From Capra hircus (Eukaryota > Chordata > Mammalia > Artiodactyla > Bovidae), in NCBI RefSeq assembly GCF_001704415.2, contig NC_030826.1:53011362-53075361 (forward strand): a DNA stretch of 64,000 nucleotides, read 5' to 3'. The notes under the pieces are model-generated. The model was given only the letters and a program-made list of their open reading frames with translations, had not been told where the DNA came from and did no database searches. Below, piece by piece: positions 22,083-33,110 of the stretch. Position 1 is the stretch's first letter. Every line of letters begins with the position of its first letter. A program made the translations under genes and the position numbers.

Positions 22083-22199
22083 TTAAATGATAACTTTATC
22101 TATAACAAGTGTTTCCTTGGCAGAACCCACATAGGCTGGGAACTGGAAACTGGAAAAGCTATAGGAGATGATGATATCCTCCTTATTCCAGGGGAGGTG

Positions 22200-22830
22200 T
22201 TGTATGGTTAAAAGAATATAGACACAAAATGGATACAAAAGAATATGGATACAAAATATTCTGAATTCTGCTTTCATTAAATTATCCTGAAGAAATCAAT
22301 ACATGTTCTCTACAAAAATGTTCATCTCAACTTTGTTTATATCAAAAGTATGAAAGCATTCCACAGTGGGGAAGTTAGTTAAATAATGGTACATCATGAT
22401 GTTGGAAGACCATGCACTCGTTCTAAAAGTATTTTCTGGAAGAACAGTTAAAAGGAGTCCCCTGGCAGTCCAGTGGTTAGGACGCCATGCTTTCACTGCC
22501 GTGGCTCTGGGGTTCAATCCCTGGTTGGGAATTAAGATTCAAGCCAGTCCTCCATGCCATTCAGTGCAGCAACAGCAAAAAGAATGGTTAATGAAACTAA
22601 ATGTAAAACCAAATTTCAAAGAGTAGTATGGAGCGTATGCCATTCTGTTCAAAATTGGGAAAAGAGCGTGTGTACAAACAGACTGAAAGTAAATTACACC
22701 AAAATGTTAACATTGGTTATTTGGTGATATTTAATATTTTCCAGAGTGTTTACAATCAATGAGTATTTCAGATTTTCATTTTTCCCTTAAGTTTCAGATA
22801 GCTTTACAAATACAGGGTGGAATTTGATTC
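22200..22830 (+). mobile_element. L1-like LINE 3' relic
   Basis: TGTTCATCTCAACTTTG followed by GGGGAAGTTAGTTAAATAAT and GGTACATCATGATG is a diverged form of the mammalian L1 3' region. The downstream AT-rich part continues it. A short tRNA-derived SINE interrupts it. The exact L1 subfamily is not resolved. Confidence 0.6.
22460..22583 (+). mobile_element. short tRNA-derived SINE nested in the L1-like relic
   Basis: A tRNA-like head TCCCCTGGCAGTCCAGTGG with GGGGTTCAATCCCTGG, followed by CAGTGCAGCAACAGCAAAAAG. It is the short, head-plus-tail type of the same SINE group. Confidence 0.82.
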
Positions 22831-23159
22831 AGCTCTTCCAAGTTAGAAGTGGTGAGTCATCAAATTGCCTAATTTCCAGGAACTCGAGTGAAACCATTCT
22901 TTGCTTGGTTCCACTTTTGCATGGTGCCTGGCACAGAGTAGCTGCAGAGTCAAGTTGCCGAATGGCCACACCATGATGCTGGGCAATGAATACCACGTGG
23001 ACCACAGGAGCATCCTGACCATCTGGAGAAGAGCTGGCAGTTTCTTTTAACATGTGATGCTTTGCTGAGTGAGGTATTAAGTGAGATAAACAACAACAGT
23101 ACCACCCCACTGTGAACTTCTGATCTAAGTAAACTGTAGTAGCACACAGAGACATCAAC

Positions 23160-24330
23160 AGTACGGTAAGTTAAACTAAGGAGTATTTACATTAAGCATA
23201 AACAGCGAGCAATGACCCCAGTCCTTTCTGAAGCCACACACGGAGAGCCTCTGGCCTTCATGGCTACTTTGAAACAGAGCTACAACCAGAATGAGGCAAC
23301 TACGATTTTGCCCTCCAACACGCACATTGAGAGGTTGCAAAAATTTTAAGTAATGGTTTTAAGGAGTTGAGCAATTTTTTACATGGTTACATTTTTCCAT
23401 GGTGACAGGACAAACACTGCTTCCTCCGAGAGGTTTCGTCTGGTCTCGTTAGGGAGAATGAATAGAGGAGATAAGTCATGCTCAGCTAAGACAGGTGCCC
23501 AAGTCTGCTGGTAGTGCCCCAAGCTACTTGGAGGACAAGCAGTCTGGGCAGACACAAGGGCAGCTGCAAGTCACACCTTGATGACCTCGGGCAAGAAAGC
23601 ATCTGTCCTCTGAAAACCCCCAGGTGTCTCGGAAGCCCATCGGCTGAGTCTCCCTCCCTGACCTCCTGTGCTCACACACTGCCTTCTGGTTAGTCTGCTT
23701 GCTTCTTCCCAAACAGGAGGTGCCAGGGCGAGAAAGACAGGGTTGATGGACTGATGACCGAGATCGTGTCTTCCCAAACGGAAAAGGAAATCCATTCACG
23801 AAAAGGAGAGTTGACGTCAAGGAGTGGTGGGCTGCCGCCCCTGATAGCGGGGCTGCTCTTGCAGGCAGGAAATACCAGGAAATCCTGAGCCAAGCCTCAC
23901 TGTCTGTGATTCACTCCCTGAGCCGAAAATCATGCCAATGCAAAAGGAAGGCCCCTCTCCCAGCTTGCTTGGTGAGTGAGGGTCTCTCCCAAACACAGGG
24001 AGAAACTCAAGAGCTGGCCCAGCTGGCTGGCCAGCCCATCAGTGATGAGAAACTCTCCTAGGTTAGTTTGACATGGGGTCTGATTGCCTGTTTCTGAGGA
24101 GCACACTTGAGTTTTGTGCAGTGTTGGAGCAAGGATGGCATGAAACCTTGGGATCACTGCCTCCATTCCTCCGCCCGGGGACTGCCCGGCCTCACCAGCC
24201 TGGCCTTTTTACAACGCTTCAAACTCCCTAGCACAGGTTGCTGCCTTAGGATCTGTCTTCCACCTCCCACCCTGGAGCTTGTCCAAAGGTCACTTCCCTT
24301 AGAAGTGCCCAGCCGCACCCCCCCCCAACT
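23160..24330. other. intergenic, nothing recognised
   Basis: A unique-looking sequence of moderate GC. Short open frames occur on both strands but none resembles a protein that I know, and no repeat is evident. Confidence 0.5.
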
Positions 24331-24334
24331 CCAT

Positions 24335-24515
24335 AACAGGACTTTATTTTCTTACTATTAATAACTGTGATCTAATACTATTTATTGGTGGATTGCTGTG
24401 TCTTTTGTCTCCTTGCCCCCACTCCAAATGTGAGCCCATAAAGCCCGGCACTAAGCACCCAGAACAAGACCTAGCACAGGAAGCAGCTCGTTCACTCATG
24501 CTTGACAAATGCACC
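24335..24515 (+). mobile_element. L2 LINE 3' end relic
   Basis: AACTGTGATCTAATACTATT, AAATGTGAGCCCATAAAGCC, AGACCTAGCACAGGAAGC and the ending GCTTGACAAAT follow the order of the L2 tail in diverged form. Confidence 0.55.
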
Positions 24516-24759
24516 TAGGGTAGGAGCTGTGAGCCCTGGAGCCTCCGCTGCAGGAGGAAATGGGGGCGACCGTGGCTTGGCCCCCTGGGATTTTACTGAC
24601 CTGCTGCCACAGATCCCTTTGCAAACCTGGCACCTCAGAGACCCCCTAGGTCTCCCTTCCAGCCACCAGCCCTTCTCTTGCCTTCATTTTCCCTGGGGTA
24701 TGCTCTCCCCACTGAGCTGTTACTCTGATCTTTCCCAGACCCTGACACTCTAATTTTTT

Positions 24760-24912
24760 AAAAATCATCATTTATTTTTGGCTGTGCTGGGTCTTCATTG
24801 CTGTGCATGGACTTGACTTGCGGTGCATGGGCCTCTCTTTGCAGTGGCTTCCCTTGTCGCAGACCACGGGCTCTAGAGCGTGCAGGCTTCAGTAGTTGCG
24901 GCTTGTGGAGCC
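24760..24912 (-). mobile_element. tRNA-derived SINE, 5'-truncated, reverse
   Basis: The complement of the tail and body: TTTATTTTTGGCTGTGCTGG, CTTCCCTTGTCGCAGACC, GGGCTCTAGAGCGTGCAGG and TAGTTGCGGCTTGTGG. The tRNA-like head is missing. Confidence 0.85.
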
Positions 24913-24987
24913 CTTGATACTCTTCCTCCCCAAAGTTAAGACCTGACCCCTGTCCTCCCTGGCATGAGACGAGCTTCTGTCCCCTCA

Positions 24988-25150
24988 GAGCAGGAGTTGC
25001 CAAATATTTTCTTAAAAGGCTCAATGGTAAATACTGAAGACCAGATAATTTCAGTGGCATCTACTCAAGTCTGGTGCAAAAACCACAAGCAAAACAAACC
25101 AATGCGGTTGTATTTTCAATAAAACTTTATTTACAATAGCATCCTGCCAG
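24988..25150. mobile_element. DNA-transposon-like relic (hAT/MER type)
   Basis: AGGAGTTGCCAAATATTTTC, CTCAATGGTAAATACT and the well-kept end TTTTCAATAAAACTTTATTT. The third member of this family in the window. Confidence 0.5.
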
Positions 25151-25938
25151 CTCTGCACCATAGTATCCCAATGTCTGCTTCAAAAAACAGCTTTTCCCTG
25201 TGTTGCAGCCATGGATCTGTCAGAGGCCCCACAGCGCCTGTAGGGCCCCAAGAGAAGAGGTCTTCTGGCACCTAGGGTCTGAGTCGGTTGGAATTGCGGG
25301 TGGTGAGGGACAAATTGTCCAAGCCACTGAATTCAAACCATCAACCTTGCTGACAGGGGTGGGGATGTGGTCAAGATTCTTGCATCTATCATTTAAACTT
25401 TTCAGTGTCGAAAATCTTGTCACAAAACCCCTGTTGCTCAATGGCTCTCTCTCACCACAAAGAGGGCCAGGATAATCTGGCATTTCGTCAACAAGAAGCC
25501 AGAGCCCAAATTTCTGGAAATGCCTCCTGGGCAAAGCATGCCTGTTTCTGTCCCGGTGAGAGATAAATGCGGCTCTCTGCTTCAGGGGAATCTCAGCCTT
25601 TTGTGGTGTGGCAGGCAGCCAGCGCCACCCCAACCAGGAGCTAGAGGCCTCCTTGTGATCCAGCAGCCCAGCCCGTGGGGAAACACGGTGGCCGGTGGCC
25701 AGTTACATCCCAGGGAATCCCAGGATCCCCGGGCCCCGCTTGGGTGGTGGAGGTGAGCTGCTGGGGGGCTCCCTGAAGGAACCCCACCTTCCCCGCTTCT
25801 CCCTGCTCAGTCCACATGGTGCAAGAGACTAGGTGTGCCCCAGGGTTGGCAGCAGAGTCTCCAGCAGGATAAGTCTTCTTGTTGAGATGAGACGAAGTCC
25901 GACCAGGCTCCAGCAGGTGAGAGATGAGGCTTCAGACG

Positions 25939-25981
25939 CCCAGGCCCAGGCCCAGGCCCAGGCCCATGCCCAGGCCCAGGC
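25939..25981. repeat. (CCAGGC)n hexamer repeat
   Basis: About seven hexamer units with one variant (CCATGC). It is immediately followed by a perfect 12-bp hairpin (25982-26008). Confidence 0.95.
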
Positions 25982-26008
25982 TTGAGTGTCTTTAGGAAAG
26001 ACACTCAA
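25982..26008. repeat. perfect 12-bp inverted repeat with 3-nt loop
   Basis: Arms TTGAGTGTCTTT and AAAGACACTCAA are exact reverse complements separated by AGG. Neither arm belongs to a recognised transposon. Confidence 0.95.
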
Positions 26009-26275
26009 AGGAAATCCCCCAAAGTCAATCGCCCTTCTCACCCCTTAGCCTAGAGAGGTGGGAGGACACAGGCCAGGTAGAGGTGCCACCTCCGTGCCCG
26101 TAGCTCTTGGCAGGGAGAGGAGTGAGGGGAGGGCAGTGATCCTGGGAGGTGGGCTGTGCAGAGCTGGAGAGCCCTGGTCCCAACTAGAGGGTCCACTTAG
26201 ACCTGCCAGATCGGTCCAAAATTTCACCCTCAAGTCAAACACAAATGTGAAATTTCCAGATTTTTTAATGTTGTC

Positions 26276-26485
26276 TCTGGCTCAGATGGTAAAGAATCTG
26301 CCTGTGACATGGGACATCCACATTCAATCCCTGCGTAGGGAAGATCCCCTGGAGGAGAAAATGGCACCCCACTCCAGTATTCTTGCCTGGAGAACCCCAT
26401 GGACAGAGGAGCCTGGTGGGCTACAGTCCCTGCAGTCGCAAAGAGTCAAACACGACTGAGCGACTAACACTTTCCCTTTCAAAAG
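26276..26485 (+). mobile_element. Bov-tA SINE
   Basis: A head GTCTCTGGCTCAGATGG and CAATCCCTGCGTAGGG, then an A monomer ending GACTGAGCGACTAACAC. The sequence is near consensus. Confidence 0.94.
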
Positions 26486-26542
26486 TTTTAAATTCTGAGC
26501 TGCATTCAGTGTGTAACTCATCACTTTGCGTGCATCTTTGGA

Positions 26543-26543
26543 G

Positions 26544-26576
<33 letters not shown>

Positions 26577-26597
26577 CATATAGATATAGATATATAA
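26543..26597. repeat. (TA)n microsatellite
   Basis: An interrupted TA dinucleotide tract with ACATATA and GATATA variants about 55 bases long. It starts about 55 bases after the preceding Bov-tA SINE. Confidence 0.95.
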
Positions 26598-27109
26598 TGC
26601 CCCAGTTACCGCAGGAGGAAGGGTGATTGTAGCAGGCCACGGCAGTTCATCTGTCTGTTGCAGATGTTGGACTGCGGCTGTGCAAACAGCCGTCCTGCCT
26701 GTTTGTGAAACATCTTTGATGTTTACAAAGTTCCAGAAGTCAAAGGATGCGCCTGATTCTCCTCCCACAGAATGGAGTAGAATAGACCATCTTCTCTGCT
26801 TGGAGGTGTCTCAGGTTGAGCTCAGAAGCTGAGCTAAGGCTTCTGTCCCTGGAGAGTGTGAAGGGAGACAGAAGTGGACAGTGGGAAGACACTCAGCGGC
26901 AGAGCCCGGGCACCCTGGAGCTGGTGGTGTGTCTGTCCCAAAGCTCCACTTGCTCCTAGCACCTGCGAGCTGGGAGACGTGGGGAGACCTCTCCAGACCT
27001 CCGCTTCCCATCAGTCTGCACGTGCCCCTTCCTCAGGGATTTCCTCCAGTTGTCCCCCTCACCCACAGACTGGGGGTCCCCATCGTATGCTCACGTAGCC
27101 CCTGAGACT

Positions 27110-27285
27110 TCGCCGAGTACTTAATACAGTTGCAATTAATTAATCATGACATCAATTGTGGGAGAACCTTTTTCTTCTGGAAAGAATCTAAGCTCCTTGA
27201 GGGCCCAGACTGATAAATTCCAGGCTCCCAGACCAATCTCCGGTACGTAGTGGGTACTCAAAATTACCTCTTAAAGGAATGCATG
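27110..27285 (+). mobile_element. L2 LINE 3' end relic
   Basis: GAATCTAAGCTCCTTGAGGG is a clear form of the L2 GTAAGCTCCATGAGGGCAGG segment; CGTAGTGGGTACTCAAAATT follows as the diverged tail. Confidence 0.65.
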
Positions 27286-27870
27286 AGGCCTTCCCCTGGT
27301 GGCTCAGTGGTAAAGAATCGGCCTGCCAGTGCAAGAGACACAGGTTCCATCCCTGATCCAGGAAGATCCCACGTGCCGCAGAGCAACTAAGCCCCATGCA
27401 CCGCAACTACTGAGTCTGTGCTCCGGAGCCTGGGATTCGCAACTACTGAGCCCAGGCAATAGCACCCCACTCCAGTGCTCTTGCCTGGAAAATCCCATGG
27501 ACGGAGGAGCCTGGCGGGCTACAGTCCATGGGGTCGCTGAGAGTCGGGCACGACTGAGCAACGTCACTTTCCCTTTTCACTTTCATTCATTGGAGAAGGA
27601 AATGGCAACCCACTCCAGTATTCTTGCCTGGAGAATCCCAGGGACGGAGGAGACTGGTGGGCTGCCATCTATGGGGTCGCAGAGTCAGACACGACTGAAG
27701 CGACTTAGCAGCAGCAGCAGCATGCCGAAACTACTGAGGCCCCAGCGTCCTAGAGACCATGCTTCGCAGCAAGAGAAGCCACTGCAACGAGAAGCCCAAA
27801 TACTGCAACTAGAGAGTAGCCCACGCACAACAAAGAACCCAGCACTGCCAAAAATAAATAGTTATTAAAA
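27286..27870 (+). mobile_element. tRNA-derived SINE (CHR/SINE2 type) split by a Bov-A2
   Basis: The outer SINE has head TTCCCCTGGTGGCTCAGTGG, a body to AACTACTGAG, then resumes after the insertion and ends CACTGCCAAAAATAAATAG. Confidence 0.92.
27451..27728 (+). mobile_element. Bov-A2 SINE nested in a tRNA-derived SINE
   Basis: Two A monomers ending in CTTAGCAGCAGCAGCAGCAT. A perfect 10-bp duplication AACTACTGAG (27441-27450, 27729-27738) marks the insertion in the body of the host SINE. Confidence 0.95.
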
Positions 27871-27904
27871 ATAATAATTTTAAAAAAGAAAGAGATGAAT
27901 GAAC

Positions 27905-28034
27905 GAGGGACTTCCCTGGGAGTCTAGTGGTTGAGTCTCCTCGCTTCCAGTGCAGGAGGGTTTGGGTTCTATCCTAACTAAGATCCCACATGCCATGTGC
28001 TCTGGTCCCTCCCCCAAAAAAGAAAAGAAAAGAA
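27905..28034 (+). mobile_element. short tRNA-derived SINE
   Basis: GGGACTTCCCTGGGAGTC head, CTAACTAAGATCCCACATGC, then an A-rich tail. It is the head-plus-tail short type. Confidence 0.85.
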
Positions 28035-29215
28035 TGAATCATTTTGTAAAACAAGTCTTGCGAGAGCAAGAAGTGGCTCTAAATAGGTCCAATTACCCCA
28101 GAAATCTGAACTGCCATCAGCAATTTTGTTTATAAGTATAGGGGTCTTATGAAATCTTCATGTGCCCGGGTGCAGACACTTGGAACTCCACTCAGGTGAG
28201 GCAGGTGAGTGCAGTAGGGGCGAGGGGAGAGCTGGAAAGGAAGGTCATGGGAGAGTCAGCTCCCAGAGTCACCCCTTGGAATCTCACCCCTGGAGATTCC
28301 CACCTCCCAGTCCTTCTGAGCCACTTCTCTGCCCTCCTGGCTGGTTTCAGCCAGAGAGAGGGTACATCACATCCCTTTGAACTTGTCCCAGAATCAGTGC
28401 GTGCCAATGTGTGATTCACACTGGAGCTGGGGACCTTCCTAGGTGGGAGTCACCACCTGTATGGGAGACGGCGACCCTGCCCCTGCAAGGGAGCCTGAAC
28501 GCAGACCCACCCCGGGGAGGTCAGTTCAGATGCTGTGAGCATCTGACCCAGGAGCCCAGGGCAGCTTAGGAGCTCCCCCACTGCCTTGCTCCAGCAGCCA
28601 GCCTATCTGGCTATCTTGGGGCAAGCCAGCCCACGGCGTCCACCCAGTCCCCACCCATCCCGGCTCTCCAAGGGCGTCTGGGGCCCAGGAGCCTGCCTCG
28701 TCCTCACTCCCTGGCTGGCTCTCCCTCCAGGGCACTGCCACTTCAGCTCCAGGCACCAGGCCAGGCCTCATTTGCATTACAGCCCAGATGGTTCACCACA
28801 GCCTCGCTTCCCAGAACTGCCCGCTGCTCTGGTGTCTGTTCCCGAGCACAGGAAAGGGCACGGGCCGCAGGCACAGCGGCCGCTTCAGGGCGAACAGAGC
28901 CTCTTACCATCCCAACCCAGGACACAGCAGGGCTGGTTTGGTTTGGGGTCAGGGGTGATAGCTGGCTGGAAGCCAACTCCCCTCCTCCTCTACTCCCAAC
29001 TCCGAACTTGGAACAGATGGCGATTCCAACTGGAGCCGGGGAAGAAACCCCTCTCCTCCCAGATGCCCCCCCAACCACCCCTGTACTCTCCAGGCTCCCC
29101 CTCCAGAGTCTGGGCGAGTGACTGGGGGCCCCCCCTACCGACCTTGCCCAGGGCAGGGGGTCTGAGCTCAGGCCCAGCCCAAGTGCCAGAGGGAGAAGGA
29201 ATCTCAGCAGGCCGG
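28035..29215. other. intergenic, GC-moderate, nothing recognised
   Basis: Long overlapping open frames exist on both strands (for example 28586-29320 and 28743-29438), but they are proline- and serine-rich composition effects with no recognisable domain. Confidence 0.5.
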
Positions 29216-29225
29216 GTGGGTAAGT

Positions 29226-29240
29226 GGGTGGGTGGGTGGG
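29226..29240 (+). other. G-quadruplex motif, minimal single-T loops
   Basis: GGGTGGGTGGGTGGG: four G-triplets with three one-base loops, a motif class known for very stable parallel quadruplexes in vitro. Confidence 0.85.
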
Positions 29241-29723
29241 TAAAGTGTTTTCTTTCCCCTCCCTTGGCACTTTTTCTGGGAAATGCCAGAGGCCGGCTGG
29301 GCCTGGAATGTCAGGCTTGAAAGAACTCCTCCACTGTTCACAGACATCTGAGCCACAAACCTTTTCATTAGCTCTCGGGCCCCTCCCGGCAGGAACAAAG
29401 GCCTGCAGACTGGAATGGCGATTCTGGCTGCAGACCATTGTCCAGGCCTCCCCAGCCTGTCCCTCGGCATTGTCTGAAGCCGGAAAGAGAGAGAGGTCGG
29501 GGTCAACCTGCTACACAACCCTTGGACCTTTCCAACTGCATGGGAAAGGTCATCTCTGCCATCACCCTGGGCACCAGCACAGCTGGCTCCCACCGTCAGT
29601 CCTGGCGGGCAGGGGCTTCAGCTAAGAGGAGCTAAGATGCCCAAGGAAGCCCAGCCCTGGGAGAGCCTCACTGAGGCAGTGAGGGGCAGGGCTTCCAAGA
29701 GATCAGGTGAGACACCCTACCCT

Positions 29724-29726
<3 letters not shown>

Positions 29727-29764
<38 letters not shown>
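29727..29764. repeat. (AC)n microsatellite
   Basis: An uninterrupted AC tract of 19 units, likely polymorphic in length. Confidence 0.98.
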
Positions 29765-29767
<3 letters not shown>

Positions 29768-29905
29768 TTTTCTCCAAACTGTCCAAGAGAAAGGGCAGCA
29801 GGAAGGGAGAGGCTTCATTGCCTCCTGCATATCTGCAGTAACCATCAGCCCTAGACTAGAAGCTCCAGAGGGAAGGTACTAGAGTCTTTTCCTCACCATT
29901 CTGTT

Positions 29906-30061
29906 GGGCTCCTCTGTCCATGGGATTCTCCAGGCAAGAATACTGAAGTGGATTCCCATTCCCTTCTCCAGGGGATCTGCCAGACCCAGGGATCGTGCTG
30001 CTACGTTCCAGGCAGATTTTTTTTTTTTTTTTTTTTACCATCTGAGCCACCAGGGAAGCCC
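29906..30061 (-). mobile_element. Bov-tA SINE, reverse, with a T20 expansion inside
   Basis: Complement of the A monomer and tRNA-like head, ending GAGCCACCAGGGAAGCCCC. The internal ATTCTTTACCAT segment is replaced by a run of 20 T at 30017-30036. The A-monomer end is truncated. Confidence 0.93.
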
Positions 30062-31400
30062 CCATTGTGTCCCCAGGCCTCGCCAACTGTCACACAGGAG
30101 AAGCACAATCAACACGCATAAGTCATATCAGGCCACTGGACAGTTGAACCCAGGGTGCCTCCTGGTGCTGTGGAAAGCCCACCAGTCTTGAGACAGAGGG
30201 AGGCCTTGGGCTTGGCATTGAGCAATTCTGTGGTCTGAGGCCAGTCTCCTAACTCATCCGGCTGCAAAGGCAGCCACCAAGCAGAACGATGGCAATGTGG
30301 GTGCCGGCCCCCAGGCTGGCCTCTGGTGCACACGGAGACCATGTGCGCAAGTGTGGGACCTTGTGTTCGCCAAGGCGGCCAGAGCTCCCTGCGACCCCCC
30401 GACGGGCGCCAGCATTCCGATCGAGGAGGCTTGGGCAAGAGCTCATTGTCTGTCACACACCATGAGTAAGTGAAGCCCCATGGGCAGCTGAAACCGCTGT
30501 GTACTTCCCCTCCATCACGAATGAATCTCTTTATTATCTTTATGACCAAGCACCTTTGCCTGGAAATGGGATTCTGACTTCATAAGAAATGCTGCAAAGG
30601 AAGAGATTCTGAAAAGGCAGGAGGCTCCTAAACTCCTTAGCCAGGAAAACGGTGGGGAGGGACAGAGGGCGAGACTTGGAGAACATTTCTCTCCCCTGGA
30701 GTCCCCAGCAGACAGGGAAAATGTCTTAGGTCTGCCCTGCTCTGGGCATCTCTCTTGCCTGGAAGAAGGTCCCTGGGAGTGTGCCCAGTATCCGACTGGT
30801 GTCTCCTCCCTGACTTTTCCAGCAAAGTTTGAGTCTTCACTCCCTTTGTCTTCTGATTAGCAGGCCTAACAGTCTTCACCAGCCACACAGGGGCTTCTAT
30901 ACCGTTCTTCCCATCTAAACAGCCACTCCGTAGCCCTTCAGGAAAAAACCAAAAGATACTCTAGAAGAAAGCAGTTGGTGGTATCTAAAAATGATGGAAA
31001 ATAAAAGTCAACATAATCCCTTATTTAAAGATCCACTGAGCCTTTCTATGGATCAGTTGGCTAGGTTTAAAAAGAAAAAAAAAATCAACGACAGTTCCTT
31101 TCCTCTAGGTTATCAGTGGAGGAGGAGAACATGTTAGTCAGCATAGAAGAAGCTACCCTGAAAGTATAGACTGAGTCTGCCAAACCTTAAAGGAAAAGTA
31201 GAAATCAGCCAAGATGTGGAAGGTAGTCCCACCCAGAGGGAAGCAAACATGCAAAGAACCAGGCCTGGAGAATGTTTCGGACACCGCCTAGAGCTCCTGG
31301 TAGCTAGGGCATGAAGTGTCAGTAGGGCAGAGGTAGCTGATGAAGATGATGTGGGGGTGGAGAGCCTAGACATACACTCACTGGGAGGTGTTTGCACAAT
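30062..31400. other. intergenic, nothing firm
   Basis: A faint MIR-like order appears near 30130-30250. Otherwise there is no gene, RNA or repeat that I can support. Confidence 0.45.
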
Positions 31401-31405
31401 CCCAA

Positions 31406-31627
31406 AGGCCAACGGGAGAGCTTCGCAGGTGCTGAAAAAACCTGCAAGCCAACGCAGGAGACGTAAGAGATGCCGGTTCGATCCCTGGGAAGATCCCCTG
31501 GAGAAGGAAATGGCAACCCACTCCAGTACTCTTGCCTGGAGAATCCCTTGGACAGAGGAGCCTGGCAGGCTACACAGTCCAGGGGGTTGCAAAGAGTCGG
31601 ACACGACTGAAGCATCTTAGCACGCAC
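31406..31627 (+). mobile_element. Bov-tA SINE
   Basis: A diverged head (GCTTCGCAGGTGCTGAAAA, GCAAGCCAACGCAGG) and a near-consensus A monomer ending GTCGGACACGACTGAAGC. Confidence 0.92.
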
Positions 31628-31861
31628 AGAAAGGCAACAGGAAGCCCCTGAAGATACTAGAAAGCCAAAGGGGAACTGAGTGACTGGCTGAACTGTTTGA
31701 ATACAAACAGCTTTTTGGAATGTATCATATAGGAGATATATAGCTCTCCAAAACATCAAGCCATGTATAGCCTCATCCTTCCCCTAGTAGCCCAAGGTGC
31801 GGCAGCTCAGCCTTCCCCTCCTCCCTCTCCCCAAAGACTCCTCAATACTTTCCAAATAATT

Positions 31862-32062
31862 ACAACTAACATTTGTCGAGCATTCACTATGTGCAAGGCA
31901 CTGTTCTAGCATGTTGCATGCACTGGCTCAGTCCTCACAATCACCCGATGACATGAACTAGGTACTGTTTTCAGCCTGTTTTACAAATAAGGAAACAGAG
32001 GCACAGCTGGGGAAGTCAGTGGCTCAAAGTCATACAGCTACTGGGTGGTGGAGCCAGAACAG
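31862..32062 (+). mobile_element. MIR SINE
   Basis: GAGCATTCACTATGTGCAAG, CACTGTTCTAGCATGTTGC, CTGTTTTACAAATAAGGAAA, CAGAGGCACAGCTGGGG and CATACAGCTACTGGGTGGTG follow the MIR consensus in order over nearly its whole length. It is one of the best preserved ancient repeats here. Confidence 0.85.
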
Positions 32063-32499
32063 CAGTTCAGTTTCCTGAGTCAGCACTCAGGGAGCCCTGC
32101 CCCTCCAGCAGGATGCACGGTGGCCATGCCCCAGCTCTGTTCTTTCCATCATCCCTGTACTCTTGAACCCACTCCATGCCCCCCGGCCAGTTACATACCC
32201 TTTGCCGCTGGCCCTTGGCAGGCCCCAGGCTCACTGGGGTACCATGCTGTTGACATTAGGACGTACCTGTTGCAGAGCTTTGCATCTCTCTAAGCAGACT
32301 GGGACTCCCAAGCTCAGGGGCTGTTTCTTCCTGCTCATCTCTCGCATCCCCACTTCTAACCCCTCTCCCCGCAAGAATGAATTATCAGAGTCTCATAGGA
32401 CTGATCGTAATGACAACCACTCCTTTCATACGACACCCATCACGTGGGGGGTCCCATGTCCCCTCACCTCATCGGCATCCCTGCAGGATTCACCCAGCA

Positions 32500-32900
32500 T
32501 GACCGTGTTCCCAGCACTTTGCCCGGTGCCTGGCAAAAGCAGGCACTCAATGAGGGTTTGTGGAATGGATGAATGAACCTGACTTGTGTCAGAGCCTTAT
32601 GATTTACAAAGCGCTCTCTCATCCATTAACTCAAGGGCTATTCCTTGTGAGCCTTCCTTGTCCTCCACGGGGCTCAGCACAGAAGCGGATAATCATGGTG
32701 CAGCCTCCTAATCAATGGATGAGAAAAAGAATGAATGCCTGAGTCTACCGAGAAGGAGAATCCATTTCATTAGCCTGCGAAGACCAGGTCTTCGTCGTCA
32801 TTATATTTCAATGCCCAGCACAATGTCTGGTACACAGAGTCCAATATTTGTGAAATGTGTTGAATAAATCAATTCCCCCCTCTGCAGAAGTAACAAGAAG
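32500..32900 (+). mobile_element. L2/MIR relic cluster
   Basis: GTGCCTGGCAAAAGCAGGCA followed by GGAATGGATGAATGAA is an L2 tail. GCCCAGCACAATGTCTGG with GTTGAATAAATCAATTC near 32810-32875 is a second one. Confidence 0.6.
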
Positions 32901-32974
32901 ACTTCCTCCTAATGACTCCTCTCTCGAAGGGAGAATTGGACTGAATTACTGCCATTCCTAGCACATTTTGATGT

Positions 32975-33110
32975 GCAGAATCTTATCTTTTTAATCTCAG
33001 ATCTCTGATGGGAAAAGATTATTATTCCTGCTTTACAGATGGCAAAGCCAATTTCCAGAGAGGCTGGGTGTCCTACCCACAACTCATTTACTCCTCTGAC
33101 ATCTGGGGAG
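32975..33110 (+). mobile_element. MIR SINE fragment
   Basis: TTATTCCTGCTTTACAGATG followed by AATTTCCAGAGAGGCTGGG and CCCACAACTC matches the MIR core in order. Confidence 0.55.

Noticed and set aside
25939..25981. Hexamer array as an interstitial telomere repeat
   Set aside because: The unit is CCAGGC, not TTAGGG or its complement.
28586..29438. Overlapping 244- and 231-codon frames on opposite strands
   Set aside because: Both are Pro/Ser/Gly-rich and overlap in antisense. No domain, splice pattern or start context supports a gene.
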